Positions 8,467 to 16,534 of a stretch of DNA of 64,000 nt are shown in pieces. Position 1 is the first letter of the stretch; each line of letters starts with the position of its first letter. Source of the DNA: AP-15 sp963732095 (GTDB lineage: Bacteria > Pseudomonadota > Alphaproteobacteria > ATCC43930 > CGMCC-115725); NCBI GenBank assembly GCA_963732095.1, contig CAVSZA010000069.1:54284-118283 (forward strand). The letters are read 5' to 3'. The notes beneath the pieces are model-generated. The model did no database searches, was not told where the DNA came from, and worked only from the letters and a program-made list of their open reading frames with translations. The translations under genes and the position numbers were made by a program.

Positions 8467-9216
8467 ATGAGAGGGGCCCTCGTCGCGATCGTGTTACTGG
8501 CTTTTTTTTTCGTCACCGGGGAAGCGCGGAGCGACGGCGTAGACCTCGAGGTGATCCTGGCCGCCGATGTTTCGCGCAGCATCGACGATGCCGAGTTCGA
8601 TCTGCAACGCAAGGGCTACGCCGCGGCGCTGAGCGATCCGCGCGTGCTCGCGGCCATTCACGGTCGTCCGGGCGCGGCGATCGGCGTGAGTTTCATCGAG
8701 TGGTCGGGGGACGAGGATCAGCAGGTCGTTGTCGATTGGACCGAAGTACGCGACGAGGAAGACGCCGGCAGCATGGCCGCCGCGATGCTCGCGGCGCCGC
8801 GGTCATTTATGGGCCGCACCTCGATAAGCGCCGCCATTGATTTCGCGATGGCGCATTTCGCCAAATCGAAATGGCAGGCCAAGCGGCGCATCCTCGACAT
8901 CTCGGGCGACGGCACCAACAATTCGGGCCGCGCGGTCACCGAGGCCCGGGATCAGGCAGTCTCCCAGGGGGTCACCATCAACGGGCTGGCGATCATCAAC
9001 GACAAGCCGAATTTGGGCTATTCTGCCCACACGCAGCCGCCCGGCGGCCTGCCGCTTTATTATCGGCAGAACGTGATCGGCGGAACCAACGCCTTCCTGC
9101 TGGTCGTCCAGGACTTCAATTCGTTTGCCGACGCGATGGCGCAAAAGCTGGCAAAAGAAATCGACGTCGCAGGACCGGCCGGCGAAAAGCGGGTGTCGTT
9201 CCTATATTCGCGCTAG
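8467..9216 (+). CDS. DUF1194 family protein, secreted von Willebrand factor A-type domain
   Basis: The gene starts after a strong ribosome site (AAGGGAGAAAG) and gives 249 residues. A signal peptide (about residues 1-22) is followed by DLEVILAADVSRSIDDAEF, in which DVSRS is the DxSxS metal-ion-dependent adhesion site of a vWA fold. Later RRILDISGDGTNNSGR and ITINGLAI-like strands match the DUF1194 pattern. The family is periplasmic or exported in alphaproteobacteria and its function is unknown. It is followed two bases later by a small Tat-like protein in the same direction. Confidence 0.85.
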   Translation: MRGALVAIVLLAFFFVTGEARSDGVDLEVILAADVSRSIDDAEFDLQRKGYAAALSDPRVLAAIHGRPGAAIGVSFIEWSGDEDQQVVVDWTEVRDEEDAGSMAAAMLAAPRSFMGRTSISAAIDFAMAHFAKSKWQAKRRILDISGDGTNNSGRAVTEARDQAVSQGVTINGLAIINDKPNLGYSAHTQPPGGLPLYYRQNVIGGTNAFLLVVQDFNSFADAMAQKLAKEIDVAGPAGEKRVSFLYSR

Positions 9217-9217
9217 A

Positions 9218-9547
9218 ATGTCACAGGCCCCGACGCAGAAGGATCGTAACGTGAGTGATTTCGCCGGTGATGTAGCCCGGGGGCGCCGCCATCTGTTGCG
9301 CTCCGCTGCCGCTTGGGTCGGAGCCGGAGCCGCTCTTATGGCCGCGCGCTCCGCCGGAGCATGGCAGATTGAGGAGATCGCACCCGAGAGCCCTCTCGGG
9401 GTGGCTCTCGCCAACCGTTGCGGCGGTCCTGCGGACCACGCAGCTTTGGTCGCGCAATTGCAGGCGCAGCTGGCCAAGGAGCCCTCCGTCAATTCGGTTA
9501 GGGCAACCTGCCCGATCTGCGGTTGCCCGGTTATCGTAAGCCGTTAG
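9218..9547 (+). CDS. hypothetical exported protein with Tat-like signal and C-terminal CxxCxC
   Basis: The ATG at 9218 follows the previous stop by one base; a GTG at 9251 is a second candidate. The N-terminus contains RGRRHLLRSAAAWVGAGAAL, a twin-Arg followed by a hydrophobic run as in Tat signals. The mature part is about 65 residues and ends in ATCPICGCPVIVSR, a compact CxxCxC that could bind zinc or another metal. I do not recognise the family. It is tightly linked to the DUF1194 gene and may function with it. Confidence 0.5.
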   Translation: MSQAPTQKDRNVSDFAGDVARGRRHLLRSAAAWVGAGAALMAARSAGAWQIEEIAPESPLGVALANRCGGPADHAALVAQLQAQLAKEPSVNSVRATCPICGCPVIVSR

Positions 9548-9612
9548 CCGGTCACCAGGGTTCGAGGAGAACCTGAGAAAGATCGCTGCGGCAAATCCCA
9601 AAACGAAGACTG

Positions 9613-10241
9613 ATGGCCCACTACCGAAAAGCCCTCGCGGCGGCAACCGTACTCAATATGGCAATTTCTGCTGTGGAAGCCGTGGCCGGATTTGAAGCCC
9701 ACAGCCTGAGCCTCATGATGGACGCTATCCACAACTTGTCCGATGAGATGGCGCTTATTTTCTCTATTTAGCCTTCGTCCTTTCACAGAGCGTATCGCGA
9801 AATCTTCTGCGGACTGCCAATCTCTTCAACTCACTCGGCTTGATCGTGATCAGCAGCCTTCTCGTATGGCAGGCCGTGGAGCGATTTCAGAACCCTATTC
9901 CCGTTCAAGGGGCGATCCCGCTACTGGTGGGGATCGCGGCTGCCGCCGCGAATTGGGGCGTGGCCTGGTTTCTTTGGGAGCCAGGACGCAACAATCCAGC
10001 GATCCGTCTGGCTTATATTCACAACATGAGTGACGTTTACGTCTCCCTCGCTCCTGTGGTCGCTGGATTGTTGGTAATCTTTACAGGGCTATCGATTTTC
10101 GATCCAAGCGTCGCGGGCATTATAGCGATATGGATCATCCTCTCTACTGTGCGAGAGGTTTTCGGATCGCGCGAAGAGTTGATATGGCCCGAGAAAATCG
10201 TGTGTGGTCATTCTGATCAACGTGGCCTTGCGACAGGTTAG
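9613..10241 (+). pseudogene. CDF-family metal cation efflux protein, frameshifted as written
   Basis: The gene starts MAHYRKALAAATVLNMAIS and includes SLSLMMDAIHNLSDEMAL, the CDF helix with the D-x3-HNLSD metal site. It then meets a stop at 9768. Transporter sequence resumes in another frame with AYFLYLAFVLSQSVSRNLL, a second HNMSDVYVSLAP metal-site helix, and ends SREELIWPEKIVCGHSD. One missing base in the TTTTCTCTATTTA tract near 9760-9770 explains the break. The intact product would be about 209 residues, a short CDF lacking a large cytoplasmic domain. CDF proteins export Zn, Co, Cd or Ni in exchange for protons. The neighbouring His-rich protein and ArsR regulator support a zinc/cobalt role. 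Confidence 0.7.
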
Positions 10242-10338
10242 GATTGATCACGCCCGTTTGGCGCCGCGTATAGTATCGGGAGCGCGTGGGGCGGCACGCC
10301 GAGCGTTGGCGTTCCGCCCCTTGAGCGCTTTGCGGATT

Positions 10339-10692
10339 TCAGGCGGCCGCCAGCGGACCGTGGTCGTCGCAGTGGTCGCCGTGCGGATGATGGAGGTGGC
10401 CGCCGACGCGGTAGTCCAGGTGGTTGCCGTGGGGAACTGCCTCGTGACCGCAGCCGGGGCCGTGCACATGACCGGAATCATGACCGCCGCAGCGATGATC
10501 CGAGGTGCAGCGATCGGGGTTGTCGGTGGAGACGTCGATCACGTGCTCGTCGACATGATCTCCATGCGGATGGTGGAGGTGACCATCGTGCAAGTAGTCG
10601 ATATGCCCGCTGTGCCGCACGGCGGGGTGCCCGCAATCCGGACCGTGTTGGTGAGCGTGGTCCGGATGGTTGGGCGAGGAGCAAGTAGTCAT
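10339..10692 (-). CDS. His-rich metal-binding protein made of two repeats
   Basis: The 117 residues contain more than 25 His and several Cys in two tandem units: HGPDCGHPAVRHSGHIDYLH then DGHLHHPHGDHVDEH, and HGPGCGHEAVPHGNHLDYRV then GGHLHHPHGDHCDDH. There is no signal peptide, so it is probably cytoplasmic. It overlaps the upstream ArsR gene by four bases, so expression is coupled to that repressor. A buffer or storage role for Zn, Co or Ni is inferred; its fold is not known to me. An alternative is a metallochaperone for the neighbouring CDF exporter. Confidence 0.65.
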   Translation of the reverse strand: MTTCSSPNHPDHAHQHGPDCGHPAVRHSGHIDYLHDGHLHHPHGDHVDEHVIDVSTDNPDRCTSDHRCGGHDSGHVHGPGCGHEAVPHGNHLDYRVGGHLHHPHGDHCDDHGPLAAA

Positions 10693-11063
10693 CGGGGATC
10701 TTCCTTTCCTTGTCCAGGATCCGCGGAAATGGCGGTGCGGCCCTCGGCCGCGTGGTCGATAGCGTTGCGGACCAACGGCAACACGTGCTCGTCGGCAAGA
10801 GCATAGAAGATATGTTTGGCCTCGCGCCGCCGCTTGACCAAACGCACCGTAAATAGCGTCTTCAGACGTGCCGACACGGTGGTAATTTTCTCGCCCTCGT
10901 ATTCAGCCAACTCCGACACGCACGCCTCGCCCTCTGCGAGCCGCAGCAGAAGCCGCAGCCGTTCTAAGTCGGCGAGCGCCTGGAACATGTCGGCCGCGGC
11001 TTCGATCTGCCCCCGCGATGGGAGGTGAACTGGAGGACGGAGCGGATGCCCGCCATGCGCCAT
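10689..11063 (-). CDS. ArsR/SmtB-family metal-responsive repressor
   Basis: From the ATG at 11063 (MAHGGHPLRPPVHLPSRGQI) the protein has 124 residues. A winged helix-turn-helix runs over ADLERLRLLLRLAEGEACVS, ELAEYEGEKITTVSARLKTL and VKRRREAKHIFYALADEHV. HIFYALADEHVLPLVRNAIDH carries His/Asp residues at the alpha-5 helix positions where SmtB/CzrA-type repressors bind zinc or cobalt. The frame is open further up to 11150, but that part lies in a tandem repeat and reads as unnatural Trp/Tyr-rich sequence, so I reject it. The next gene is the His-rich protein, and a CDF exporter lies convergently beyond it. Confidence 0.8.
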   Translation of the reverse strand: MAHGGHPLRPPVHLPSRGQIEAAADMFQALADLERLRLLLRLAEGEACVSELAEYEGEKITTVSARLKTLFTVRLVKRRREAKHIFYALADEHVLPLVRNAIDHAAEGRTAISADPGQGKEDPR

Positions 11064-11102
11064 AGGTGCGTTCAAGGTCTCACGATATTCCGTCAATCCA
11101 TC

Positions 11103-11158
11103 GAACCATAGAACCATAGAACCATAGAACCATAGAGACCATAGAACCATAGAACATA
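11103..11158. repeat. tandem octamer repeat, unit GAACCATA, about 7 copies
   Basis: Perfect GAACCATA units occupy 11103-11110, 11111-11118, 11119-11126, 11127-11134 and 11144-11151. Imperfect units (GAGACCATA and GAACATA) complete the array. It lies 40 bases upstream of the ArsR ATG, in the likely promoter region. Because eight is not a multiple of three, copy-number change would shift both spacing and any upstream frame. Confidence 0.85.
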
Positions 11159-11265
11159 GCTAGCGATGGGCTCGATGCAAGGGCCTCTCAACGTCGCGAC
11201 CCTGATCGCCAGCTGCCCGCGTTGAGGCTAGGTGATCGGCGCAGGGCCTCTTACACTGCTCTCTG

Positions 11266-12216
11266 ATGATCAACCGCCGCGATCTGTTCCCGCCGATCGA
11301 GCCGTACCGCACGGGCACTCTGCGGCTCGATGCCCGCCACACGATGTATTGGGAGCAGTCGGGTAATCCGCGTGGCGTCCCGGCGCTGTTTCTGCACGGC
11401 GGCCCCGGCGCCGGCGCGACGCCGGTGCATCGGCGATTTTTCGATCCCGAATATTGGCGGATCGTGATTTTCGATCAGCGCGGCGCCGGTCGATCGACGC
11501 CGCTCGGCGAGATCGCCGACAACACGCCAGCCCATCTCGTGGCCGATATCGAACATCTGCGCTCCTCGCTGAGCATCGACAAATGGCTGGTATTTGGCGG
11601 GTCCTGGGGCTCGACATTGGCGCTGCATTACGCCGAAACTCATCCGCTTCGCTGCATCGGGCTCGTGCTGCGCGGCATCTTTCTGTGCCGGCGCGAGGAG
11701 ATCGACTGGTTTCTTTACGGTATTCGCAGGGTGTTTCCCGAGGCGTGGCGTGCCTTTTCGGGATTTCTCCCCGAGGCCGAGCGCAGCGACATTCTCGCCG
11801 CCTATTACTCGCGCTTGCGCGACGCGGACCCGCGCGTCCACATGCCCGCGGCGCGCGCCTGGAGCATCTACGAGGGTGCCTGCTCGACCTTGTTGCCCAA
11901 TCCCGAGACGGTGGCCGCCTTCAGCCAGGACCGGCTCGCTCTCGGCCTGGCACGAATCGAAGCGCATTTCTTCACCCGTCATCTGTTCACCGGCGAATGT
12001 GATCTGATCTCCCGTGTCGGGCAGATCAGGCATTTGCCGGCCGCCATCGTGCAGGGCCGCTACGATATGGTCTGTCCGGTCGGCAGCGCCGACGAACTAG
12101 TGCGTACTTGGCCCGAAGCGGATTATGTAATCGTCCCCGATGCTGGGCATTCGGCGATGGAGCCCGGAATTCGCGAGCAGCTAATCCTGGCGACGGAACG
12201 AATGAAGCGGATCTGA
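11266..12216 (+). CDS. pip: proline iminopeptidase
   Basis: This 316-residue alpha/beta hydrolase of the S33 family removes N-terminal proline from peptides in the cytoplasm. The oxyanion-hole motif HGGPGAG is at residues 44-50. The nucleophile is Ser113 in GGSWGS. The acid is in GRYDMVCP and the His in AGHSAMEP, all in the family order. DQRGAGRSTP (residues 70-79) is diagnostic for proline iminopeptidases. Length matches the family. The ATG start fits the MINRRDLFPPIEPY N-terminus seen in the group. It stands as a single gene. Confidence 0.93.
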   Translation: MINRRDLFPPIEPYRTGTLRLDARHTMYWEQSGNPRGVPALFLHGGPGAGATPVHRRFFDPEYWRIVIFDQRGAGRSTPLGEIADNTPAHLVADIEHLRSSLSIDKWLVFGGSWGSTLALHYAETHPLRCIGLVLRGIFLCRREEIDWFLYGIRRVFPEAWRAFSGFLPEAERSDILAAYYSRLRDADPRVHMPAARAWSIYEGACSTLLPNPETVAAFSQDRLALGLARIEAHFFTRHLFTGECDLISRVGQIRHLPAAIVQGRYDMVCPVGSADELVRTWPEADYVIVPDAGHSAMEPGIREQLILATERMKRI

Positions 12217-12312
12217 GTTTGCCGGACGGTTTTGCTTGCGCAGCATGGTTTGCGTTTTAGGATAACGAAAGCGCGGTCTCGACCGAGCCGCGAGCGCGGG
12301 TGGGGAATAGCC

Positions 12313-12870
12313 GTGAGCAAGAAATCCATGAGCCGGCTAGGGGCGATCTTGCTCCTGGCGTTCGGCATTTCAACGGCGCCTCCCGCGGCGGCGCAAATCC
12401 CCTTGGGCTCCATCATCACGCTGGGATCCCCCGCGGATCCGCCGAGCATCGGGACCGGCGCCGGGGTTTTTTCAATCAACCCCGACGCGAAGAAAACCGC
12501 CGCCGGGCGCAGGGCCCAATTGCAGGGCGAGTACCGGTTTGGCGATGTATTATGGATCTTTTCGCCGTTTGTCGGCCTGATGGGTACCAGCGCCGGCGCA
12601 TTCTACGGCTATGCCGGTTTCGGCTTCGACGTGAATTTTGGTACGAACTGGGTTGTGACCCCGACCTTCGCCGGCGGGTACTGGTACCGCGGGGACGGTC
12701 TCAATCTCGGCTCCTGGTGGGAGTTTCGCAGCGGCGCCGAGTTCGATTACCGCTTCGCGAACCGAAGCCGCCTTGGTCTTGCCTTTTATCACATATCGAA
12801 TGCCGGCCTGACCAAGCAGAACCCGGGGGAACAAGCCTTGCTGCTCGTCTACGCCGTGCCGCTTCATTAA
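12313..12870 (+). CDS. acyloxyacyl hydrolase / lipid A 3-O-deacylase, PagL-like
   Basis: A signal peptide (LGAILLLAFGISTAPPAAA) precedes a small beta-barrel of about 155 residues. The C-terminal strand pair contains FYHISNAGLTKQNPGEQALL. The His-x-Ser-Asn motif followed by NPGxE matches the PagL catalytic His/Ser and the downstream Glu, and the chain ends in the hydrophobic strand LLVYAVPLH. PagL removes the 3-O acyl chain of lipid A in the outer membrane. I chose the GTG at 12313; an ATG at 12328 is possible, and an ATG-like extension from 12232 would hide the signal peptide. It is a single gene. Confidence 0.7.
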   Translation: MSKKSMSRLGAILLLAFGISTAPPAAAQIPLGSIITLGSPADPPSIGTGAGVFSINPDAKKTAAGRRAQLQGEYRFGDVLWIFSPFVGLMGTSAGAFYGYAGFGFDVNFGTNWVVTPTFAGGYWYRGDGLNLGSWWEFRSGAEFDYRFANRSRLGLAFYHISNAGLTKQNPGEQALLLVYAVPLH

Positions 12871-12919
12871 TCCTAAGTCTGCGCACGACGTCGCCGCGGG
12901 GCGGCGGGGTAAATCTCTG

Positions 12920-13843
12920 ATGCCTTTGTTCACAATGCCGCGCTTGGCGCCGACTTCTCGCGCCGCGCTGTGGATTCTGCTCAGCGGAATATGCGCGGTG
13001 ATGATGAACGTGTTGATACGCGTGGCGGCTCAGTCGATACATCCGTTCGAGGTCGCGTTCTTTCGTTGCTTCTTCGGGCTCGTCCTCGTGCTTCCCTGGA
13101 TCATCAAGGGCGGCCCACCTCTGTTGCGCAGCCGCAACGCTGGCTTTTACCTGCTGCGCGGGGCGGTAGGTCTCGTCTCGATGGTGACCTGGTTTTATGG
13201 TATCACCGTCGTGCCACTGGCGACTGCGACCGCCGTCAACTTCACTGCCCCCCTCTTCGCCACGATAGCGGCAGTGTTCGTCCTGCACGAGGACGTGCGG
13301 CTGCGGCGCTGGAGCGCGGTCGCCATTGGCTTTGTTGGCGTGCTCGTGATCATGCGGCCGGGCGGCGAGCGGCTCGACGCGAACCTCCTGATCCTGCTGG
13401 TGTCGGCGGCGAGCGCGGCGATGAACAATATTACGGTCAAATTTCTCGCGCGTACCGAGCCGCCGGCCAGGATCGTCGCGATGTTTATGATTTATTTGAC
13501 GCCGTTGTCGCTGGTGCCGGCGCTGTTTGTGTGGCGGTGGCCGGACCTGTCCACGCTCGGCGCGCTGGTTGGGCTCGGCGGCCTCGGCACGATCGCGCAT
13601 CTTTCGGTGGCGCGAGCCCTCGCGACTGCCGATGCCAGCGCCTGCGCGCCCTTCGAGTTTGCCCGTCTGCCGTTTGCGGCGCTCATTGGCTTCGTGTGGT
13701 TCGGCGAGGTGACCGATGTGTGGACCTGGGTCGGAGCCGCAATTATTGCCGGATCGTCCGTCTACGTCGCGTATCGCGAGGCCCGTCTCGCCAGGTTGTC
13801 GCGCCGCGGCGAGGGACGTGCGCCGAGGTCGCCTCGGCGATAA
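12920..13843 (+). CDS. EamA/DMT-superfamily transporter
   Basis: This 307-residue membrane protein has ten predicted helices in two EamA repeats: AALWILLSGICAVMMNVLIR through GVLVIMRPGG, and LLILLVSAASAAMNNITVKF through IIAGSSVYVAYRE. The first repeat has the usual FFRCFFGL helix and TATAVNFTAPLF; the second has SVARALATADASACAPFEF. Family members export amino acids, nucleobases or other small metabolites; the substrate cannot be told from sequence. It is followed 36 bases later by an SDR gene in the same direction. Confidence 0.85.
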   Translation: MPLFTMPRLAPTSRAALWILLSGICAVMMNVLIRVAAQSIHPFEVAFFRCFFGLVLVLPWIIKGGPPLLRSRNAGFYLLRGAVGLVSMVTWFYGITVVPLATATAVNFTAPLFATIAAVFVLHEDVRLRRWSAVAIGFVGVLVIMRPGGERLDANLLILLVSAASAAMNNITVKFLARTEPPARIVAMFMIYLTPLSLVPALFVWRWPDLSTLGALVGLGGLGTIAHLSVARALATADASACAPFEFARLPFAALIGFVWFGEVTDVWTWVGAAIIAGSSVYVAYREARLARLSRRGEGRAPRSPRR

Positions 13844-13879
13844 GGTTTTCCCAGCGCGGATCATCGGCAGGAGGAGCGC

Positions 13880-14641
13880 ATGGAGATCGCAGGGCAGGCG
13901 GCAATCGTCAGCGGCGGAGCCTCCGGTCTCGGCCGCGCGACGGCAGAGGCGCTGACCGCGGCAAGGGTCAAGGTGACGATCCTAGACGTCAATGGGGCGT
14001 CGGCGACCGCCGCGGCGCACGAGATAGGCGGCTTCGCCATCTGCTGCGATGTGACCGACGCCGGTGCGGTCGAAGCCGCCGTTGCGGCGGCGCGCCAGCG
14101 GCATGGCCCGACGCGCATCGCCGTCAATTGCGCCGGCGTCGGCACCGCCGGGCGGATCGTCGGGCGTGACGGCCCGCTGTCGCTCGACGCGTTTCGGCGC
14201 GTTGTCGAGGTCAATCTGATCGGCAGCTTCAATCTCCTGCGGGTGGCCGCGGCGGAGATGGCCACGCTCGACTCGCTTGCCGACGGCGAGCGCGGCATCA
14301 TCGTCTCGACCGCCTCGGTCGCGGCCTATGAAGGTCAGATCGGGCAGGCGGCCTACAGCGCCTCGAAAGGCGGCATCGTTTCATTGACACTGCCGGCGGC
14401 GCGCGAGCTGGCGCGCTATGGGGTGCGAGTTGTGGCGATCGCGCCGGGCATCTTCGAGACGCCGATGCTGCAGGGATTGCCGCAGAACGTCCAGGAGAGC
14501 CTCGCCGCGAGCGTTCCGTTCCCGAGCCGGCTCGGCCGGCCCGCCGAATATGCCGCGCTGGTCCTGCACCTCTGTCAGAACCGGATGATCAACGGCGAGG
14601 TGATCCGGCTCGACGGCGCCTTGCGCATGGCGCCACGCTGA
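13880..14641 (+). CDS. SDR-family oxidoreductase (3-hydroxyacyl-CoA dehydrogenase type II-like)
   Basis: The 253 residues show the classical SDR plan. The nucleotide-binding SGGASGLG is at residues 11-18, NCAGV at 83-87, a catalytic Ser in STASVAA near 143-146, and Tyr159/Lys163 in YSASKGG. LDVN at 35-38 places an Asp where NAD-preferring enzymes have it. The C-terminal half (IAPGIFETPML, then SVPFPSRLGRPAEYAALV) resembles human HSD17B10 and bacterial 3-hydroxy-2-methylbutyryl-CoA dehydrogenases, which act in isoleucine and branched fatty acid degradation. The ribosome site GGAGG precedes the ATG. The substrate assignment is by resemblance only. Confidence 0.82.
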   Translation: MEIAGQAAIVSGGASGLGRATAEALTAARVKVTILDVNGASATAAAHEIGGFAICCDVTDAGAVEAAVAAARQRHGPTRIAVNCAGVGTAGRIVGRDGPLSLDAFRRVVEVNLIGSFNLLRVAAAEMATLDSLADGERGIIVSTASVAAYEGQIGQAAYSASKGGIVSLTLPAARELARYGVRVVAIAPGIFETPMLQGLPQNVQESLAASVPFPSRLGRPAEYAALVLHLCQNRMINGEVIRLDGALRMAPR

Positions 14642-14651
14642 GATCGCAACG

Positions 14652-14969
14652 CTAGGGGAGGGGAGGGCGGCGGTCCCTTTCCGGGGCGATTTCGTCAATC
14701 GCGTGCGCCAGCCGAATGTCGAGCTCGCTGAGCCCGTCCGCATCGTGCGTTGACAGGATTACTTCCACCCGGTTGTAGACGTTGAACAGCTCGGGATGGT
14801 GGTCCATTTTCTCCGCCAGGAGCGCCATCCGCGACATGAATCCCCAGGCTTCGGAGAAGTTCTCGAAATGGTAGGTCTTGCGGATCGCATCGCGATCGTC
14901 GACCTCGACCCAGCCATGCAGCTCATGCAGCGCCGCCTGCCGTTGCGCTCCGACCAGTCTCTCGACCAT
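14652..14969 (-). CDS. phhB: 4a-hydroxytetrahydrobiopterin (pterin-4a-carbinolamine) dehydratase
   Basis: From the ATG at 14969 the protein has 105 residues, the usual PCD length. The signature EKMDHHPELFNVYNRVEVIL contains the catalytic His pair, and a Trp/Phe-rich segment (YHFENFSEAWGFMSRMALLA) precedes it. The enzyme dehydrates the carbinolamine formed by aromatic amino acid hydroxylases, and in some bacteria it supports molybdopterin handling. It is divergent from the metallopeptidase gene, with only about 30 bases between starts. An earlier ATG at 14981 would add four residues. Confidence 0.88.
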   Translation of the reverse strand: MVERLVGAQRQAALHELHGWVEVDDRDAIRKTYHFENFSEAWGFMSRMALLAEKMDHHPELFNVYNRVEVILSTHDADGLSELDIRLAHAIDEIAPERDRRPPLP

Positions 14970-15000
14970 GCCAACCTCCATCACCAGCGGGAGTGATACC

Positions 15001-15394
15001 ATGCCGGACCGTCTGCCACCATCGCTCGCCGAGATCGAGACGCTGGCAGAACATGCGTCTCGACACTATTCCGGGGGAGCTGAAACGCCATCTCGGGCGC
15101 GTCGTGATCCGGGTCGAGGAGTTTCCCGACGAGGAGACGGAGGAGGCGATGGGCCTCGAAAGTCCGTTCGATATTCTCGGCCTCTATCGCGGCGTGGCGC
15201 TACCGCACAAGAGTGTCAGCGATCCACGGCCGGACCTCGACATGATCTTTCTCTATCGCCGCCCGATACTCGACTACTGGTGCGAGAGCGGCGAGGATTT
15301 GGGGCATCTAGTGCGGCACGTGCTGATCCACGAGATCGGCCACCATTTCGGCTTCAGCGACGAGGATATGGAGCGGATCGAGTTGTCGGATTGA
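15001..15394 (+). pseudogene. zincin-like metallopeptidase (DUF1025 family), frameshifted as written
   Basis: The N-terminus MPDRLPPSLAEIETLAEHA (from the ATG at 15001) and the rest (LDTIPGELKRHLGRVVIRVE, then MGLESPFDILGLYRGVALP) lie in different frames. They join if one base near 15057 is removed. HVLIHEIGHHFGFSDEDME contains the HExxHxxGxxD zinc site of this family. Restored length is about 130 residues, normal for the group. Members are putative zinc proteases with no known substrate. Given the perfect join, an indel error is as likely as decay. Confidence 0.75.
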
Positions 15395-15430
15395 GTTTAG
15401 GTGGCCATACGGCTCGGCGCATGCCTTCGA

Positions 15431-16435
15431 TCAGGCCGGGGTTGGCGCATCTGGATGGAGCAGCTTGGCGTTGCGCAAATCGGCCCACAAGGCCGGCGGG
15501 ATTGAGTACCGCATCAGGTTCGCGTTGGCCTCGAACTCGGCGACATTGCGCGGCCCGGGCAGGATCGCCGCGACGGCTGGATGAGCGAGTGGAAACTGCA
15601 GCGCTGCGGCGACGAGAGGCACCCGATGACTGTTGCAGATCGCCCTAATTTTTTTGACCCGGCTGACGATCTCAGGAGGTGCCGGCCGATAGTTCCAACT
15701 CTCGCGGCCGGCGAGAATGCCGGTATTGAACGGCGCCCCGATTACGACCGATATGCCGGAGCGCAGGCATTGGGGGAGCAGGTCATCGAGCGGCGTCTGC
15801 TCGAGGAGCGTATAGCGCCCGGCGAGAAGAAAGACATCCCACTCACCCCAATCGATCGCCTCGAGCAGAACTTCCCATTCGTTGACCCCGATCCCGATCG
15901 CCCCCAGCTTGCAGGATGAGCGCAATTGTTCGAGCGCGCGATATCCGCTGTCGCGAAAGGTGCGCATGATTCCGGGATGCGCGTCTTTGCCGTGCTGCCG
16001 CGCACCGATGTCATGAACGTAAAGGATGTCGATCCGAGCCAGGCCCAGCCGCTGTAAGCTGTCCTCGAACGAACGCATGATCCCATCGTAGGAATAATCA
16101 AAGACATCCTCGAACGGCATCGGATGCCGCAGCGCACCAGGAGTGCCGGCATTCGTCTGCGGCCGCAGCAGCCGCCCTGCCTTGGTCGACAAGACCCAAT
16201 CTTCGCGGGGCAACTCGCGCAGGGCATCGCCGACAATTCGGCACGCCTTGCCGAAACCATAGAAAGGCGCAGTATCGAAATAGCGAATACCGGCTCCCCA
16301 CGCCGCCCTTACAACCGCCTCTCCTTCGTCTCGGGTGACGGGGATACGGTGCCCGCCGAGAGTTCCGGTGCCGAGCCCCAAGACCGTCAATCTGAGGGGC
16401 GTGCGCCCCACCTGGCGTGTCTCGAAGCCCTCCAT
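15431..16435 (-). CDS. aldo/keto reductase, D-threo-aldose 1-dehydrogenase (L-fucose dehydrogenase)-like
   Basis: This 334-residue TIM-barrel oxidoreductase has the AKR catalytic residues: Asp in RYFDTAPFYGFGK (Tyr follows at +5), Lys in STKAGRLL, and His in ILYVHDIG. The motifs FDYSYDGIMRSFEDSLQRLG and GVNEWEVLLEAIDWG are typical of the sub-branch that oxidises L-fucose or D-arabinose with NAD(P), or pyridoxal. It is divergent from ribokinase across a 99-base AT-rich gap, so a shared role in pentose or deoxysugar use is plausible. Confidence 0.82.
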   Translation of the reverse strand: MEGFETRQVGRTPLRLTVLGLGTGTLGGHRIPVTRDEGEAVVRAAWGAGIRYFDTAPFYGFGKACRIVGDALRELPREDWVLSTKAGRLLRPQTNAGTPGALRHPMPFEDVFDYSYDGIMRSFEDSLQRLGLARIDILYVHDIGARQHGKDAHPGIMRTFRDSGYRALEQLRSSCKLGAIGIGVNEWEVLLEAIDWGEWDVFLLAGRYTLLEQTPLDDLLPQCLRSGISVVIGAPFNTGILAGRESWNYRPAPPEIVSRVKKIRAICNSHRVPLVAAALQFPLAHPAVAAILPGPRNVAEFEANANLMRYSIPPALWADLRNAKLLHPDAPTPA

Positions 16436-16534
16436 ACGCCTTCTCCATCACTGCGATTTGATATTATATCAGAGTACAACCAACCGCTGTAATCGGAGTT
16501 GCGGCCGGTTGTATCCCGCGCGGGACTCTGTCAC

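Noticed and set aside
11064..11150. N-terminal extension of the ArsR regulator
   Set aside because: It is the translation of the GAACCATA repeat (Trp/Tyr/Leu-rich) and has no ArsR character; the ATG at 11063 gives a normal length.
12701..13864. 387-residue minus-strand open frame
   Set aside because: Antisense to the EamA transporter and the PagL-like gene; Arg/His/Gln-rich translation with no motif.
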